A DNA stretch of 24,989 nucleotides from assembly GCA_964477815.1 (NCBI GenBank), contig CAYZEO010000014.1:1-24989 (forward strand), written 5' to 3'. The notes under the pieces are model-generated. The model had not been told where the DNA came from. It was given only the letters and a program-made list of their open reading frames with translations, and searched no databases. This document shows positions 15,432-22,580 of this stretch, one piece after another; the stretch's first letter is position 1, and each line of letters opens with the position of its first letter. The translations under genes and the position numbers were made by a program. This DNA comes from DAOVGZ01 sp964477815 (lineage in GTDB: Bacteria; Babelota; Babeliae; Babelales; Vermiphilaceae).

Positions 15432-16001
15432 TTACACTTTTGGTAATGTTATTCCGCGTTGCCCCATATATTTTCCTTTTCGGTCAGCGTAAGATGTTTC
15501 ACATGCTTTACTAGACTCAAAAAATATTACTTGTGCAATTCCCTCGTTTGCATAAATCATTGCAGGAAGAGGTGTTGTATTTGAGATTTCAAGAGTCACG
15601 TGACCTTCCCATTCTGGCTCAAATGGAGTGACGTTTACAATAATTCCGCATCGAGCGTAGGTTGATTTTCCAAGGCAGATGGTTAAAACGTTGCGAGGGA
15701 TTTTAAAATATTCAATGCTTCGAGCAAGTGCAAACGAGTTTGGAGGAACAATACAGATATCTTTTTTCATTTCAACAAAAGAGTCGTCATGAAATTTTTT
15801 TGGGTCGATAATCGAGTTGTGCACGTTGGTAAATACTTTGAATTCGTCTGCAACTCTAATGTCATAGCCGTAACTTGAGAGTCCATAACTTACAACTTTA
15901 TTATTTTGTGTGTTTGTACGAACAAGACTTTCACAAAATGGTTCGATCATGTTGTGTTGTTTTGCCATGCTTGTGATCCATGAATCTGGCTGAATGCTCA
16001 T
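15432..16001 (-). CDS. dcd: dCTP deaminase
   Basis: Deaminates dCTP to dUTP, the start of thymidylate supply. The 189 residues match the family from the first methionine. GKSTYARCGI (110-119) carries the conserved Ser and Arg, and HVTLEISN (133-140) the catalytic glutamate. The C-terminal GKYMGQRGITLPK closes the active site. The start is inside the end of thyX (overlap 71 bases), with AAGGAG seven bases upstream of the ATG, so coupled expression is likely. The sequence resembles the dCTP deaminase subgroup of intracellular bacteria such as Legionella and Chlamydia (from memory). No dUTPase gene is visible here. Confidence 0.94.
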   Translation of the reverse strand: MSIQPDSWITSMAKQHNMIEPFCESLVRTNTQNNKVVSYGLSSYGYDIRVADEFKVFTNVHNSIIDPKKFHDDSFVEMKKDICIVPPNSFALARSIEYFKIPRNVLTICLGKSTYARCGIIVNVTPFEPEWEGHVTLEISNTTPLPAMIYANEGIAQVIFFESSKACETSYADRKGKYMGQRGITLPKV

Positions 16002-16686
16002 CTGCTTTCTCCTTTGTTATTTTATGGTGTATAAGTGCCTTCCATGAGGCTGGAAATTTATCTTTCAAAAGATGATGTATGTACCGTGCGTATTGCTGAA
16101 TTTCTCTTTGAGCTGCAGTATCAATTCTAAGGTTTACTAGTCTAGCGTATCCGGCGAGGCTTGCTGTTTCTACAAACTCGGTGTACATCGATTGAGGCAA
16201 AATCATGCGGGCCTGTTCTGGGCAAACATTGTTTTTGAGTAATTCGTTATAATAGGTTACCGCCTGCTTGCAGTACTTGCGCATTTGTTCAACATAACCT
16301 GCACTATCTTGTACGGCTTCGCTTTTCGAACCCTGTTTTACATCTTTATCTTTCATACGCAGTGTTTCAGGAACAAAAATTTCAGGTTCATTGGTGACAT
16401 ACCTTCTTGAAACTTCATTTCGAGCAAAACCTATAGTATGGCGATACCATTCACGAGCAACAAAAATTGGCATTTTAATTCTGAAACGAATAATGGGATG
16501 GAAAAAAGGAGTTACGTGTTGATGTTGTGCTAAATAGTTGATTAATTTTATATCACGCTCTGAAAGTTCGTGTGATTCTTTATGAAAAGATACTCGGGCG
16601 GCATTTACAATTGTTAGGTCGTCTCCAAATACCTCAAGAAGTTCGACAGATCCTATGTTATCGCTTAAAAACAGTTTGTTTTTCAC
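15931..16686 (-). CDS. thyX: Flavin-dependent thymidylate synthase
   Basis: Makes dTMP from dUMP with methylene-tetrahydrofolate and FAD. The GTG at 16686 is chosen because AAGGAG lies seven bases upstream and the family alignment starts there, giving 251 residues; the frame stays open for 29 more codons. The ThyX signature region is at 80-97: RHT at 82-84, then NEVSRRYV with Ser93. The usual motif is RHR followed by seven or eight residues and Ser, so Thr84 replaces the third Arg. The C-terminal part holds the Arg-rich NLRIDTAAQREIQ segment. The last 23 codons overlap the start of dcd. Operon thyX-dcd-exported protein-glyA. Confidence 0.94.
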   Translation of the reverse strand: MKNKLFLSDNIGSVELLEVFGDDLTIVNAARVSFHKESHELSERDIKLINYLAQHQHVTPFFHPIIRFRIKMPIFVAREWYRHTIGFARNEVSRRYVTNEPEIFVPETLRMKDKDVKQGSKSEAVQDSAGYVEQMRKYCKQAVTYYNELLKNNVCPEQARMILPQSMYTEFVETASLAGYARLVNLRIDTAAQREIQQYARYIHHLLKDKFPASWKALIHHKITKEKADEHSARFMDHKHGKTTQHDRTIL

Positions 16687-16821
16687 TCTTTTTCTCCTTC
16701 TTTGCTTTTTGTTTTTGAATGGTAGAAAAGATAGCACAAAGCGGGCCAACTGAAAATTGATTTGGTATAACAAATGTAGAAGACAGGTTTGTTTAGCTTT
16801 TACAAGATTGAGGGAGAAATC

Positions 16822-17529
16822 ATGACTGAAACGAAGAAAAAAATATCGTTTATTGTCCTTGTTGGAATAGTAGTAGTTTTAAGTTTTTTTATCCTGAAAC
16901 AGATCTATTTTTTGTCTTGTAAACAAAATCATTTTTTGTGGCTTGCAGTGGCAGCGCCTTTGCTTGGAGGATTATTTCGACTTCGTGGGGTTGCAGCATT
17001 TGTCGGGTTATTTTTAGGGGTTAAATGGTTGCTGGGCTCGGTTCCTATTACTTTTGGAATTCCAACTGCGTGTGCGGCCGCTTATTGGTCTTTATTTAAT
17101 TGCAATAAAGGTGGATTGAAAATGCGCGTGAAACATTTGTTTATCAGCCTGGGTCTTCCTGTTATTTGTGTGTTTTTCTTTGTTGCTCATCCAGTTGGTA
17201 AACAGGCGTTTTTGTATAGTTTTTATTGGTTTATTCCGATCATCATTTTTTTTGTACAGCGATTTTTTGGATCTTCTTTTTTACTTTGTTCTCTTGGTTC
17301 AGTGTTTATTTCTCATGCAGTTGGGAGTGTTATGTCGTTGTACATCACTCCTACAGTTCCTGAAAAGTGGATCGGCCTCATTCCGGTTGTTGCTGTTGAG
17401 CGATTGAGTTTTGCTGCAGGAGCTTTTTTTGTTGCCATAGGGGTGAAATATGCTATTCAAGTTATTTCACTCCGTTTTCAACGGTATAAAAAGTCCGATT
17501 TTGTTCAAGGTAGGCTTTTTAAACAGTAA
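16822..17529 (+). CDS. Polytopic membrane protein of unknown function
   Basis: A 235-residue, very hydrophobic protein with about six to eight transmembrane segments (roughly 8-28, 38-55, 57-78, 80-97, 113-130, 137-155, 158-180 and 195-220) and a basic cytoplasmic tail. Short loops and Gly/Ala-rich helices (AAPLLGGLFRLRGVAAFVG) give it the look of a small transporter or of an energy-coupling-factor S component, but no family motif is recognised. AGGGAG five bases before the ATG at 16822 decides this start over one 11 codons earlier. It lies about 90 bases upstream of efp on the same strand and may be cotranscribed. Confidence 0.75.
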   Translation: MTETKKKISFIVLVGIVVVLSFFILKQIYFLSCKQNHFLWLAVAAPLLGGLFRLRGVAAFVGLFLGVKWLLGSVPITFGIPTACAAAYWSLFNCNKGGLKMRVKHLFISLGLPVICVFFFVAHPVGKQAFLYSFYWFIPIIIFFVQRFFGSSFLLCSLGSVFISHAVGSVMSLYITPTVPEKWIGLIPVVAVERLSFAAGAFFVAIGVKYAIQVISLRFQRYKKSDFVQGRLFKQ

Positions 17530-17616
17530 ATTTTGCTTTTTATGAGGCTCTTTCTTATACTGATTTTTACGATTTATTTTTATTGAAGATACTGTTTTTT
17601 TTGTGAGGAACCGTTT

Positions 17617-18183
17617 GTGATAGCCACATCCGATTTTAAAAAAGGTACTAAAATTCTGTTTAAAAATGAGCCATACATGGTAATTGAGTTTACACATGTG
17701 AAGCCTGGAAAGGGCGGTGCATTTGTCAAAACAAAGATGAAAAACATGATCACTGGGCTTGTTCGAGAAGAGACGTTTCGCTCTGGTGAAAAGTTTGAAT
17801 CTCCTGATCTTGCGTACAGAGAATTGCAGTATCTGTATCCGGAGGACGGTCTTTACAATTTTATGGATCAAGAGTCTTTTGAGCAGGTTGTTCTGGGCAA
17901 AGAGCAGATTGCAAGCGTTCTTAATTATCTCAAAGAGCAGATTATTTACACTATTTTGTATTTTCAGGGCAAGCCAATAGCAGTGACGCCTCCTTTGTTT
18001 ATGGAGCTTGAAGTTAAAGAAACGACACCTGGTGTGCGTGGTGATACGGCGCAGGGTGGAGCCACCAAGCCAGCTACGCTAGAAACAGGCCTTGTTGTTC
18101 AGATTCCTCTTTTTGTCAATGAAGGCGATCTTGTCAGAATTGATACGAGGGATGGAAGTTATATGGAGCGAGTCAAAGAGTAG
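17617..18183 (+). CDS. efp: Translation elongation factor P
   Basis: Binds ribosomes stalled at polyproline stretches. The 188 residues have the three-domain EF-P layout: a KOW-like N domain with HVKPGKGGAF (27-36), whose Lys32 sits at the tRNA-facing tip that is modified in many bacteria; the central OB domain; and a C-terminal OB domain ending in DGSYMERVKE. The start is a GTG with GAGGAA eight bases upstream. No modification enzyme (EpmA, EpmB, EarP) gene is in the window. nusB follows one base after the stop. Confidence 0.95.
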   Translation: MIATSDFKKGTKILFKNEPYMVIEFTHVKPGKGGAFVKTKMKNMITGLVREETFRSGEKFESPDLAYRELQYLYPEDGLYNFMDQESFEQVVLGKEQIASVLNYLKEQIIYTILYFQGKPIAVTPPLFMELEVKETTPGVRGDTAQGGATKPATLETGLVVQIPLFVNEGDLVRIDTRDGSYMERVKE

Positions 18184-18184
18184 T

Positions 18185-18682
18185 ATGGCAACAGTTTCTA
18201 AAGGTTTGATAATGACCCAAGATAACCCGGATAGTCTAGAATCAACGTCGGAAGCTCTAACGTACGAAAAACTTTCTCGTCGCGAAATTCGGTCGCTTAT
18301 TTTTCATTTGATTTATGCAATGGAAGGTTACGATTATTCTGTGTCGCTTGAAGCAATTATTGATATGTTCAACAGGGGTTTTTCTTGGGACATTCCAGTA
18401 GATGGTGAAGCTGCTCACATATCTCGTGAAGTTGTTGAGAAAAGGGATGAATTAGATAAGACAATTAAACCGCTTCTTTCTAACTGGCGCCTAGAAAGAA
18501 TTGGGTTGTGTACAAAGCTTATTTTACGCATAGCTGTTTGGGAGTTGAAAAATACCGAAACTCCTTCAAGTATTATTATCAACGAGGCAATTGAGCTCGC
18601 CAAATGCTTTTCTGAAAAAGATGCCTATCGATTCATCAACGGTGTGCTTGATGAGTTTTGCAAGGCGCATAATCGAGAGTAA
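18185..18682 (+). CDS. nusB: Transcription antitermination factor NusB
   Basis: All-helical partner of NusE in rRNA antitermination. The 165 residues align with NusB from SRREIRSLIFHLIYAME (about 36-52) to SEKDAYRFINGVLDEFC (at about 144-160), including IIINEAIELAK. The ATG at 18185 begins one base after the efp stop. A second in-frame ATG at 18212 has a better ribosome binding site (AAAGG, seven bases) and would give 156 residues, nearer the usual length; the choice is open. It is cotranscribed with efp. Confidence 0.9.
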   Translation: MATVSKGLIMTQDNPDSLESTSEALTYEKLSRREIRSLIFHLIYAMEGYDYSVSLEAIIDMFNRGFSWDIPVDGEAAHISREVVEKRDELDKTIKPLLSNWRLERIGLCTKLILRIAVWELKNTETPSSIIINEAIELAKCFSEKDAYRFINGVLDEFCKAHNRE

Positions 18683-18705
18683 TATTCTGCTCTCACGCTT
18701 GTTTT
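18675..18705 (+). terminator. Weak terminator at the end of nusB
   Basis: A 5-base-pair stem GAGAG/CTCTC (18675-18679 and 18690-18694) overlaps the nusB stop codon and is followed after ACGCTTG by six T. The stem is short, so efficiency is doubtful. Confidence 0.35.
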
Positions 18706-18779
18706 TTAGATTTTTTGGAAGTTATTATTATGCTGAAAAGTGATCTAAACTAAAAAATAAATGAATTTTAGAGTCGGCC

Positions 18780-18971
18780 ATGCTCAAAAATGGACTAGAA
18801 AAGGAAGATATTTTACTTTTTTTGCGAAAAAATAAGGCCTTTTTTAAAAAAGAGTTGGATGTTGATAATATTATGCTTTTTGGTTCTTATGCGCGGGATG
18901 AGGCAACATCGGATAGTGACGTTGACATACTTATTGAATCAAAAACAAAAAGTTTTGATAAAAGTGGATAA
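18780..18971 (+). pseudogene. Truncated MNT-type minimal nucleotidyltransferase
   Basis: The 63 residues contain the complete nucleotidyltransferase signature GSx10DxD: Gly35-Ser36, ten residues, then Asp47-Val48-Asp49, within FGSYARDEATSDSDVDILIE. Minimal nucleotidyltransferases, including MntA antitoxins of HEPN/MNT modules, are normally about 95-100 residues with a third acidic residue in a later strand. This frame stops right after the signature, and the downstream bases do not resume the fold in another frame. It is therefore probably a decayed remnant. No HEPN partner is visible. A terminator follows at 19011. Confidence 0.6.
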
Positions 18972-19010
18972 CTTTTTTTTCATTGATATTTCTCTGTATT
19001 ATATATAAGG

Positions 19011-19036
19011 AGCGGGCATCAAAGCCCGCTTTTTTT
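19011..19036 (+). terminator. Intrinsic terminator
   Basis: Arms 19011-19017 and 19024-19030 form a 7-base-pair GC-rich stem with a 6-base loop, followed by a run of seven T on the plus strand. It closes the nusB/MNT-remnant side; the convergent ndk gene ends at 19035 inside the T run. Confidence 0.8.
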
Positions 19037-19442
19037 ATAGATCAGCGAAAATAAGGTTCAGTTCTTTTTCAGATGTTTCTGGTGCGTCAGAGCCGTGAAC
19101 AGCATTGAATGAAATGTCGATACCAAACTGTTGACGAATAGTTCCTGGAGCTGCCTTTTTTGAGTCTGTTTCGCCCATCAATTTTCTCCAGTCGCTAATT
19201 GCGTTATCTTTTTCAAGTGCAAGTGCAATAATGGGTCCATCAATGATGTTGGTGACCAATTCTTCAAAAAACGGTTTTTCTTTGTGAACAGAATAAAACT
19301 GCTCTGCTTTATCTCGAGAAAGTTTTATTTTTTCCATGCGTACAATATCAAAACCATTTTGTTCGATCATATCAATGATTTTGCCAACATTTTTTGCCTT
19401 GACAGCATGTGGTTTAATCATTGCAAATGTGCGTTCTGCCAT
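19035..19442 (-). CDS. ndk: Nucleoside diphosphate kinase
   Basis: Transfers the gamma phosphate among nucleoside triphosphates through a phospho-histidine. The 135 residues have the standard length. IKPHAV (9-14) contains the conserved Lys10, and NAVHGSDAPETSEKE (113-127) has the catalytic His116. GGAAGGAAG precedes the ATG. It lies about 60 bases downstream of rpsA on the same strand, but a strong rpsA terminator stands between them, so ndk probably has its own promoter or depends on read-through. Confidence 0.96.
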   Translation of the reverse strand: MAERTFAMIKPHAVKAKNVGKIIDMIEQNGFDIVRMEKIKLSRDKAEQFYSVHKEKPFFEELVTNIIDGPIIALALEKDNAISDWRKLMGETDSKKAAPGTIRQQFGIDISFNAVHGSDAPETSEKELNLIFADL

Positions 19443-19463
19443 TTTTCTTCCTTCCTAATATGG

Positions 19464-19492
19464 AAAAAGGGGTCGGATTTTTATCCGACCCC
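19464..19492 (-). terminator. rpsA terminator
   Basis: Arms 19469-19478 and 19483-19492 form a perfect 10-base-pair stem with a 4-base loop. Read on the minus strand it is followed by five T (19464-19468). It lies 14 bases beyond the rpsA stop. Confidence 0.9.
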
Positions 19493-19505
19493 ACAATCCT
19501 CTTTT

Positions 19506-21311
19506 TTATTTTTTTTCTTGTCGTGCGGCATGCTCTTCTAGAGCAATCTGCAACGCACTTTTTTGTTGCGATTGTTGTTTTTGAGGTGCGGCTTTCTGTG
19601 TTCGAGGACGTTGTTGTTTTTGAGTTTTCGGTTTGTCTTGAGTTGCCTTAGGCTTTCTTTCTGCAGGAGTTGCATCAAGTTTAAGGCTCAATCCGAGTTT
19701 TCTTTCTTCTTTGTTTAGGTTGATTACTCGAAACTCTCTTTTGTCGCCAACCTTGAGCACATCTTCGACCTTATCTACTGTTTTGTCAGAGAGTTCTGAA
19801 ATGTGGACAAGGCCCTCAATTCCTGAAGGAAGTTTTACAAATGCACCAAAGTTGGTTGTTTTAGAAACTTCGCCTTCTACAATGCTGCCAATCGGGTATT
19901 CGTCTTTGACCGTTTCCCATGGATCTGGTGTTAATTGTTTGATGCCAAGTGATATCTTTTTGTTTGATTCGTCAATACCAAGAATTACCGCCTCAACTTC
20001 GTCACCCCGGTTGTATATGTCGGAAGGATGATTTATGTGCTCTGTCCACGATAAGTCGGAAATATGAACCAGTCCGTCAACTCCAGGTGTAAGCTGAACA
20101 AAGACACCAAAGTCAGTGATGTTGCTGATTGTTCCCTTAATTCGTTGGCCTACCTCAAACTTTTCGCCAATTGATTTCCAAGGGTTTTGTTCAAGTTGTT
20201 TAATACTCAAAGACATGCGTCGATTTTCTGGATCTGCAGAAACAACAAGGACTTCAAGCTCTTGTCCTGGTTTGAATTTCTGCGGAAGATTAGTGATTCT
20301 ATCTGTCCAAGATATTTCAGAAATATGAACAAGGCCTTCAACGCCTTTTTCTACTTCTACAAATAGGCCGTAATCGGTTATGCTTGATATTTTTCCAGTA
20401 ACCCTAGAACCAACTTTAATTTTATCCGCAATTTTATCCCATGGATTGTCAGAAAGTTGCTTCATGCCTAGAGAAATTTTCTCGTTATCTTTGTCAAATG
20501 AAAGAACCTTGACCGAAACAGTATCACCAATTTTAACCAGTTCGCTTGGGTGAGAAATTCTTCCCCAAGTCATGTCGGTAATATGCAATAAGCCGTCAAC
20601 ACCGCCAATATCAATGAAGACACCATAATTCGTGATGTTCTTAACGATACCCTGAATAACTTCACCAACTTTGAGTTTGCCGAGTACTTCTTGTCGTGCC
20701 TCAGCGCGTAGATCGGAAAGATATTTGCGACGAGAGATGATAACATTTCCACGTTTTTTGTTGAGTTTGATAACATTTGCTGTAATTGTTTGCCCAACAA
20801 ACTGGTCAAAATCTGTTATTCGTTGAATATCAATTTGTGATCCAGGCAAGAATGCTGGAATGCCGATATCAACACTCAAGCCACCTTTAACTTTGTGTGT
20901 AACAACACCTTGAACTGGTTTTTCCTCTTCGTACAGTTTTGTAACAGCATCCCACGCTTTGAGCGCTTTTGCTTTTTCGTAAGAAAGAATGACGTTTCCG
21001 TCGATATTTTCCAGTTCATCCAAAATGACTTCGATTTCCGAACCAGGTTTAAGTTCTTTCAATTCATGGTCGCCAAACTCATGTTTTGGAATTAAGCCTT
21101 CTGATTTGTAGCTGATATCAACAAGAACGCCATCTGAGTCAACTTTTTTAACAACTCCTGTAACGAGTTTGCCTTGCTTGATGGTATCAAAGATTCCTTC
21201 ATACAGTTCACTTAACTCAGCGAGTTGTTCTTCATTTAATTCTAATTCTAGCTCTTGATCAAGAGCTTCGGTTTGAGCAAACTGCTCTGGCCGTATAACT
21301 TCTTTTGACAT
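19506..21311 (-). CDS. rpsA: 30S ribosomal protein S1
   Basis: A 601-residue S1 with six S1 (OB-fold) RNA-binding repeats at about 47-115, 132-198, 216-285, 301-370, 388-457 and 474-545. Repeats 3-6 carry the YGVFV(D/E)...GLLHIT or GLVHIS signature, while repeats 1-2 are the divergent ribosome-binding pair, as in proteobacterial S1. A Gln/Lys/Pro-rich tail of about 50 residues follows and makes the protein longer than the 557 residues of E. coli S1. AGGAT precedes the ATG, and a GC-rich hairpin is placed just upstream at 21325-21337. The minus-strand transcript ends at the strong hairpin at 19469-19492. Confidence 0.96.
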   Translation of the reverse strand: MSKEVIRPEQFAQTEALDQELELELNEEQLAELSELYEGIFDTIKQGKLVTGVVKKVDSDGVLVDISYKSEGLIPKHEFGDHELKELKPGSEIEVILDELENIDGNVILSYEKAKALKAWDAVTKLYEEEKPVQGVVTHKVKGGLSVDIGIPAFLPGSQIDIQRITDFDQFVGQTITANVIKLNKKRGNVIISRRKYLSDLRAEARQEVLGKLKVGEVIQGIVKNITNYGVFIDIGGVDGLLHITDMTWGRISHPSELVKIGDTVSVKVLSFDKDNEKISLGMKQLSDNPWDKIADKIKVGSRVTGKISSITDYGLFVEVEKGVEGLVHISEISWTDRITNLPQKFKPGQELEVLVVSADPENRRMSLSIKQLEQNPWKSIGEKFEVGQRIKGTISNITDFGVFVQLTPGVDGLVHISDLSWTEHINHPSDIYNRGDEVEAVILGIDESNKKISLGIKQLTPDPWETVKDEYPIGSIVEGEVSKTTNFGAFVKLPSGIEGLVHISELSDKTVDKVEDVLKVGDKREFRVINLNKEERKLGLSLKLDATPAERKPKATQDKPKTQKQQRPRTQKAAPQKQQSQQKSALQIALEEHAARQEKK

Positions 21312-21324
21312 GAAATCCTGTGGT

Positions 21325-21337
21325 GCCCGAACCGGGC
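21325..21337 (-). promoter_or_regulatory. Hairpin just upstream of the rpsA ribosome binding site
   Basis: GCCCG and CGGGC enclose a 3-base loop, ending a few bases before the ribosome binding site of rpsA on the minus strand. Since S1 represses its own translation in E. coli through leader structure, a similar role is conceivable, but the element is short. Confidence 0.35.
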
Positions 21338-21640
21338 GGTTAAGAGGTTAAACTTATTATTTCAACAACCATTTTTTGTGTTGAGCTTGAAAAGCCTATG
21401 ACAAGGCACATAAAAAAGGTATAATCCATTGTCTATGGTAGCAAAAAGAGCTTGTTTTGCAAGTTTCCTTGCCTATTTATACTATAATGTCATATGTCTC
21501 ATAGGAAGAAATGATAATTTTAATCATGTTCTTGCAGAGAGCGTGTGGTTGATAATTTTTCTTATTGTATTATAATGTTTATGGTTTGCGAGTTTTAACA
21601 AAAATGTTGTCTGATCTTATTTTGTTCAAAGGAAAATGTT
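21338..21640. other. Intergenic region between divergent rpsA and the split exported gene
   Basis: About 300 bases with no convincing gene. It contains a TATAAT at 21483-21488, a 13-codon reading frame with a good ribosome binding site at 21511-21552, a full promoter at 21549-21576 and the ribosome binding site for the ATG at 21641. The rpsA promoter must also lie here but no clear -35/-10 pair was found on the minus strand. Confidence 0.6.
21549..21576 (+). promoter_or_regulatory. Promoter of the split exported-protein gene
   Basis: TTGATA (21549-21554) and a perfect TATAAT (21571-21576) are 16 bases apart. The transcript would start near 21583 and reach the ATG at 21641, preceded by AAAGGA. 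Confidence 0.6.
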
Positions 21641-21736
21641 ATGAAAAAATTTTTACTTTCTGTGTTAGCAGTCGGCATGCTTGCTAGTTGTGCTCTTCAG
21701 GTAGAAGCTGGTTTTTGGAGCGAATTGTCCACTTAG
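21641..21736 (+). CDS. 31-residue signal-peptide reading frame ending at UAG
   Basis: The ATG is preceded by AAAGGA at eight bases and a good promoter, so translation is likely. The product begins MKKFLLSVLAVGMLASCALQ, a canonical lipoprotein or secretory signal with a lipobox-like LASC (Cys17) and an alternative signal peptidase I site after VEA. It stops at a TAG (21734-21736) after GFWSELST. The next reading frame (21749-22300) is in the same phase, only four sense codons beyond the TAG, so the two may be one gene split by a nonsense codon. Alternatively it is a true short lipoprotein of entericidin-like size. Confidence 0.6.
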   Translation: MKKFLLSVLAVGMLASCALQVEAGFWSELST

Positions 21737-21748
21737 AAAAAAGGAGAG

Positions 21749-22300
21749 GTGGTTCGTATTGGCTTCTGGTCTTTTTATTCTCTATTTATTGGTGCGATAT
21801 GGTATGTGAATTTTGAGAGGCCTTTGAGATCTGCTCGAAACTTTATTGATGGTGCTGATTCTAGTTCTGAAGCACTTATTCTTTCTGTCCTTAAAAAGGC
21901 TGAAGGAGATATTTGTGGAGCTGCTGAACGCATAGTTGAATACTGCAACACTGAGGGATACAATGTTTGCATCGCTATCAAAAAGCTTGAATCTTTGCAT
22001 GCGTATCTTTGTTCATATGAGATGAAATTAAGAGGTACGGTTTCGAAGTTGTGGCTTGGATGGTCGATCAATAGGTTTAGTAGATGCATTGAAAGAATTG
22101 TCGAGGCGCGTGAGTTTGTTAATGAAGTAATTGCTGTTATTCGCCAGAGCGATATCTACAAAAATCAGTCTGAAAGTTATCGTGCCAGAAAAGAGCGTGA
22201 AGGGCGCCAAAAATTTGAAGACAAGATTAGACTAATCGAAGCTAGAAGAAAAAAGATTAAAGTTAGAGAGGGTGTTTCGGATATTATTTTTGCTCGGTAA
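21749..22300 (+). CDS. Hypothetical protein, possible continuation of an interrupted exported gene
   Basis: A 183-residue frame whose product is not recognised. It opens with a hydrophobic stretch (about residues 4-20), followed by helical, charged sequence with several cysteines (about 56, 68, 75, 91, 115) and a basic C-terminus. The only canonical start is a GTG at 21749, but GGAG ends only two bases before it, too close for a normal ribosome binding site. The frame continues, without a shift, from the signal-peptide frame at 21641 across a single TAG. The likely original protein thus had a signal peptide and about 218 residues. A strong terminator follows at 22327. Confidence 0.55.
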   Translation: MVRIGFWSFYSLFIGAIWYVNFERPLRSARNFIDGADSSSEALILSVLKKAEGDICGAAERIVEYCNTEGYNVCIAIKKLESLHAYLCSYEMKLRGTVSKLWLGWSINRFSRCIERIVEAREFVNEVIAVIRQSDIYKNQSESYRARKEREGRQKFEDKIRLIEARRKKIKVREGVSDIIFAR

Positions 22301-22326
22301 GAATTTGTAATACGAGAAAGTAAAAA

Positions 22327-22359
22327 GCCCCGACTTTATGTGGTCGGGGCCCTTTTTTT
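22327..22359 (+). terminator. Intrinsic terminator
   Basis: Arms 22327-22334 and 22343-22350 form an 8-base-pair GC-rich stem with an 8-base loop, followed by CC and seven T. It ends the transcript of the interrupted gene. Confidence 0.9.
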
Positions 22360-22430
22360 CAATCGAAGTATTTCTATTAGACACCTTTTTGCTCTTTTTT
22401 GCTCAAAATCAGCCTTTTTATGGTTTTAAT

Positions 22431-22459
22431 TTGACAGCAGTCTTATGAGTTGTGATACT
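22431..22459 (+). promoter_or_regulatory. Promoter of the DEAD-box helicase gene
   Basis: A perfect TTGACA (22431-22436) and GATACT (22454-22459) are 17 bases apart. Transcription would begin near 22466 and give a leader of about 115 bases, much longer than elsewhere in the window. Confidence 0.65.
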
Positions 22460-22478
22460 GAAAATAGCCTAGTTTATA

Positions 22479-22559
22479 GGGCAAGAGCACGTCTTGTGGC
22501 CCATTGCGTGGAGAGTGGTGGTCAAGCCGAAGGCGGTTTACTGATTCATCATTTTTCAC
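22479..22559 (+). promoter_or_regulatory. Structured GC-rich 5' leader of the DEAD-box gene
   Basis: This part of the leader is clearly richer in G and C than other intergenic DNA here. A first hairpin has CAAGA/TCTTG (22482-22486 and 22492-22496) extended by GGG/CCC across a bulge. A second element pairs 22508-22520 with 22547-22559 in an unbroken 13-base-pair stem (nine Watson-Crick and four G-U pairs), enclosing a small GCC-GAA-GGC hairpin (22526-22534). The long stem ends 21 bases before the start codon. It matches no riboswitch I know; autoregulation by the helicase or a cold-responsive fold are possibilities. Confidence 0.55.
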
Positions 22560-22580
22560 TTTTTATATGGGAACCTTTTT

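Noticed and set aside
21714..21772. GFWS found on both sides of the UAG codon as a duplicated unit
   Set aside because: Only four residues match and the codons differ, so chance is sufficient.
22508..22559. Possible small SRP RNA
   Set aside because: The region lacks the conserved GGAAGG and AGCAG domain IV elements and sits as a leader directly before a gene.
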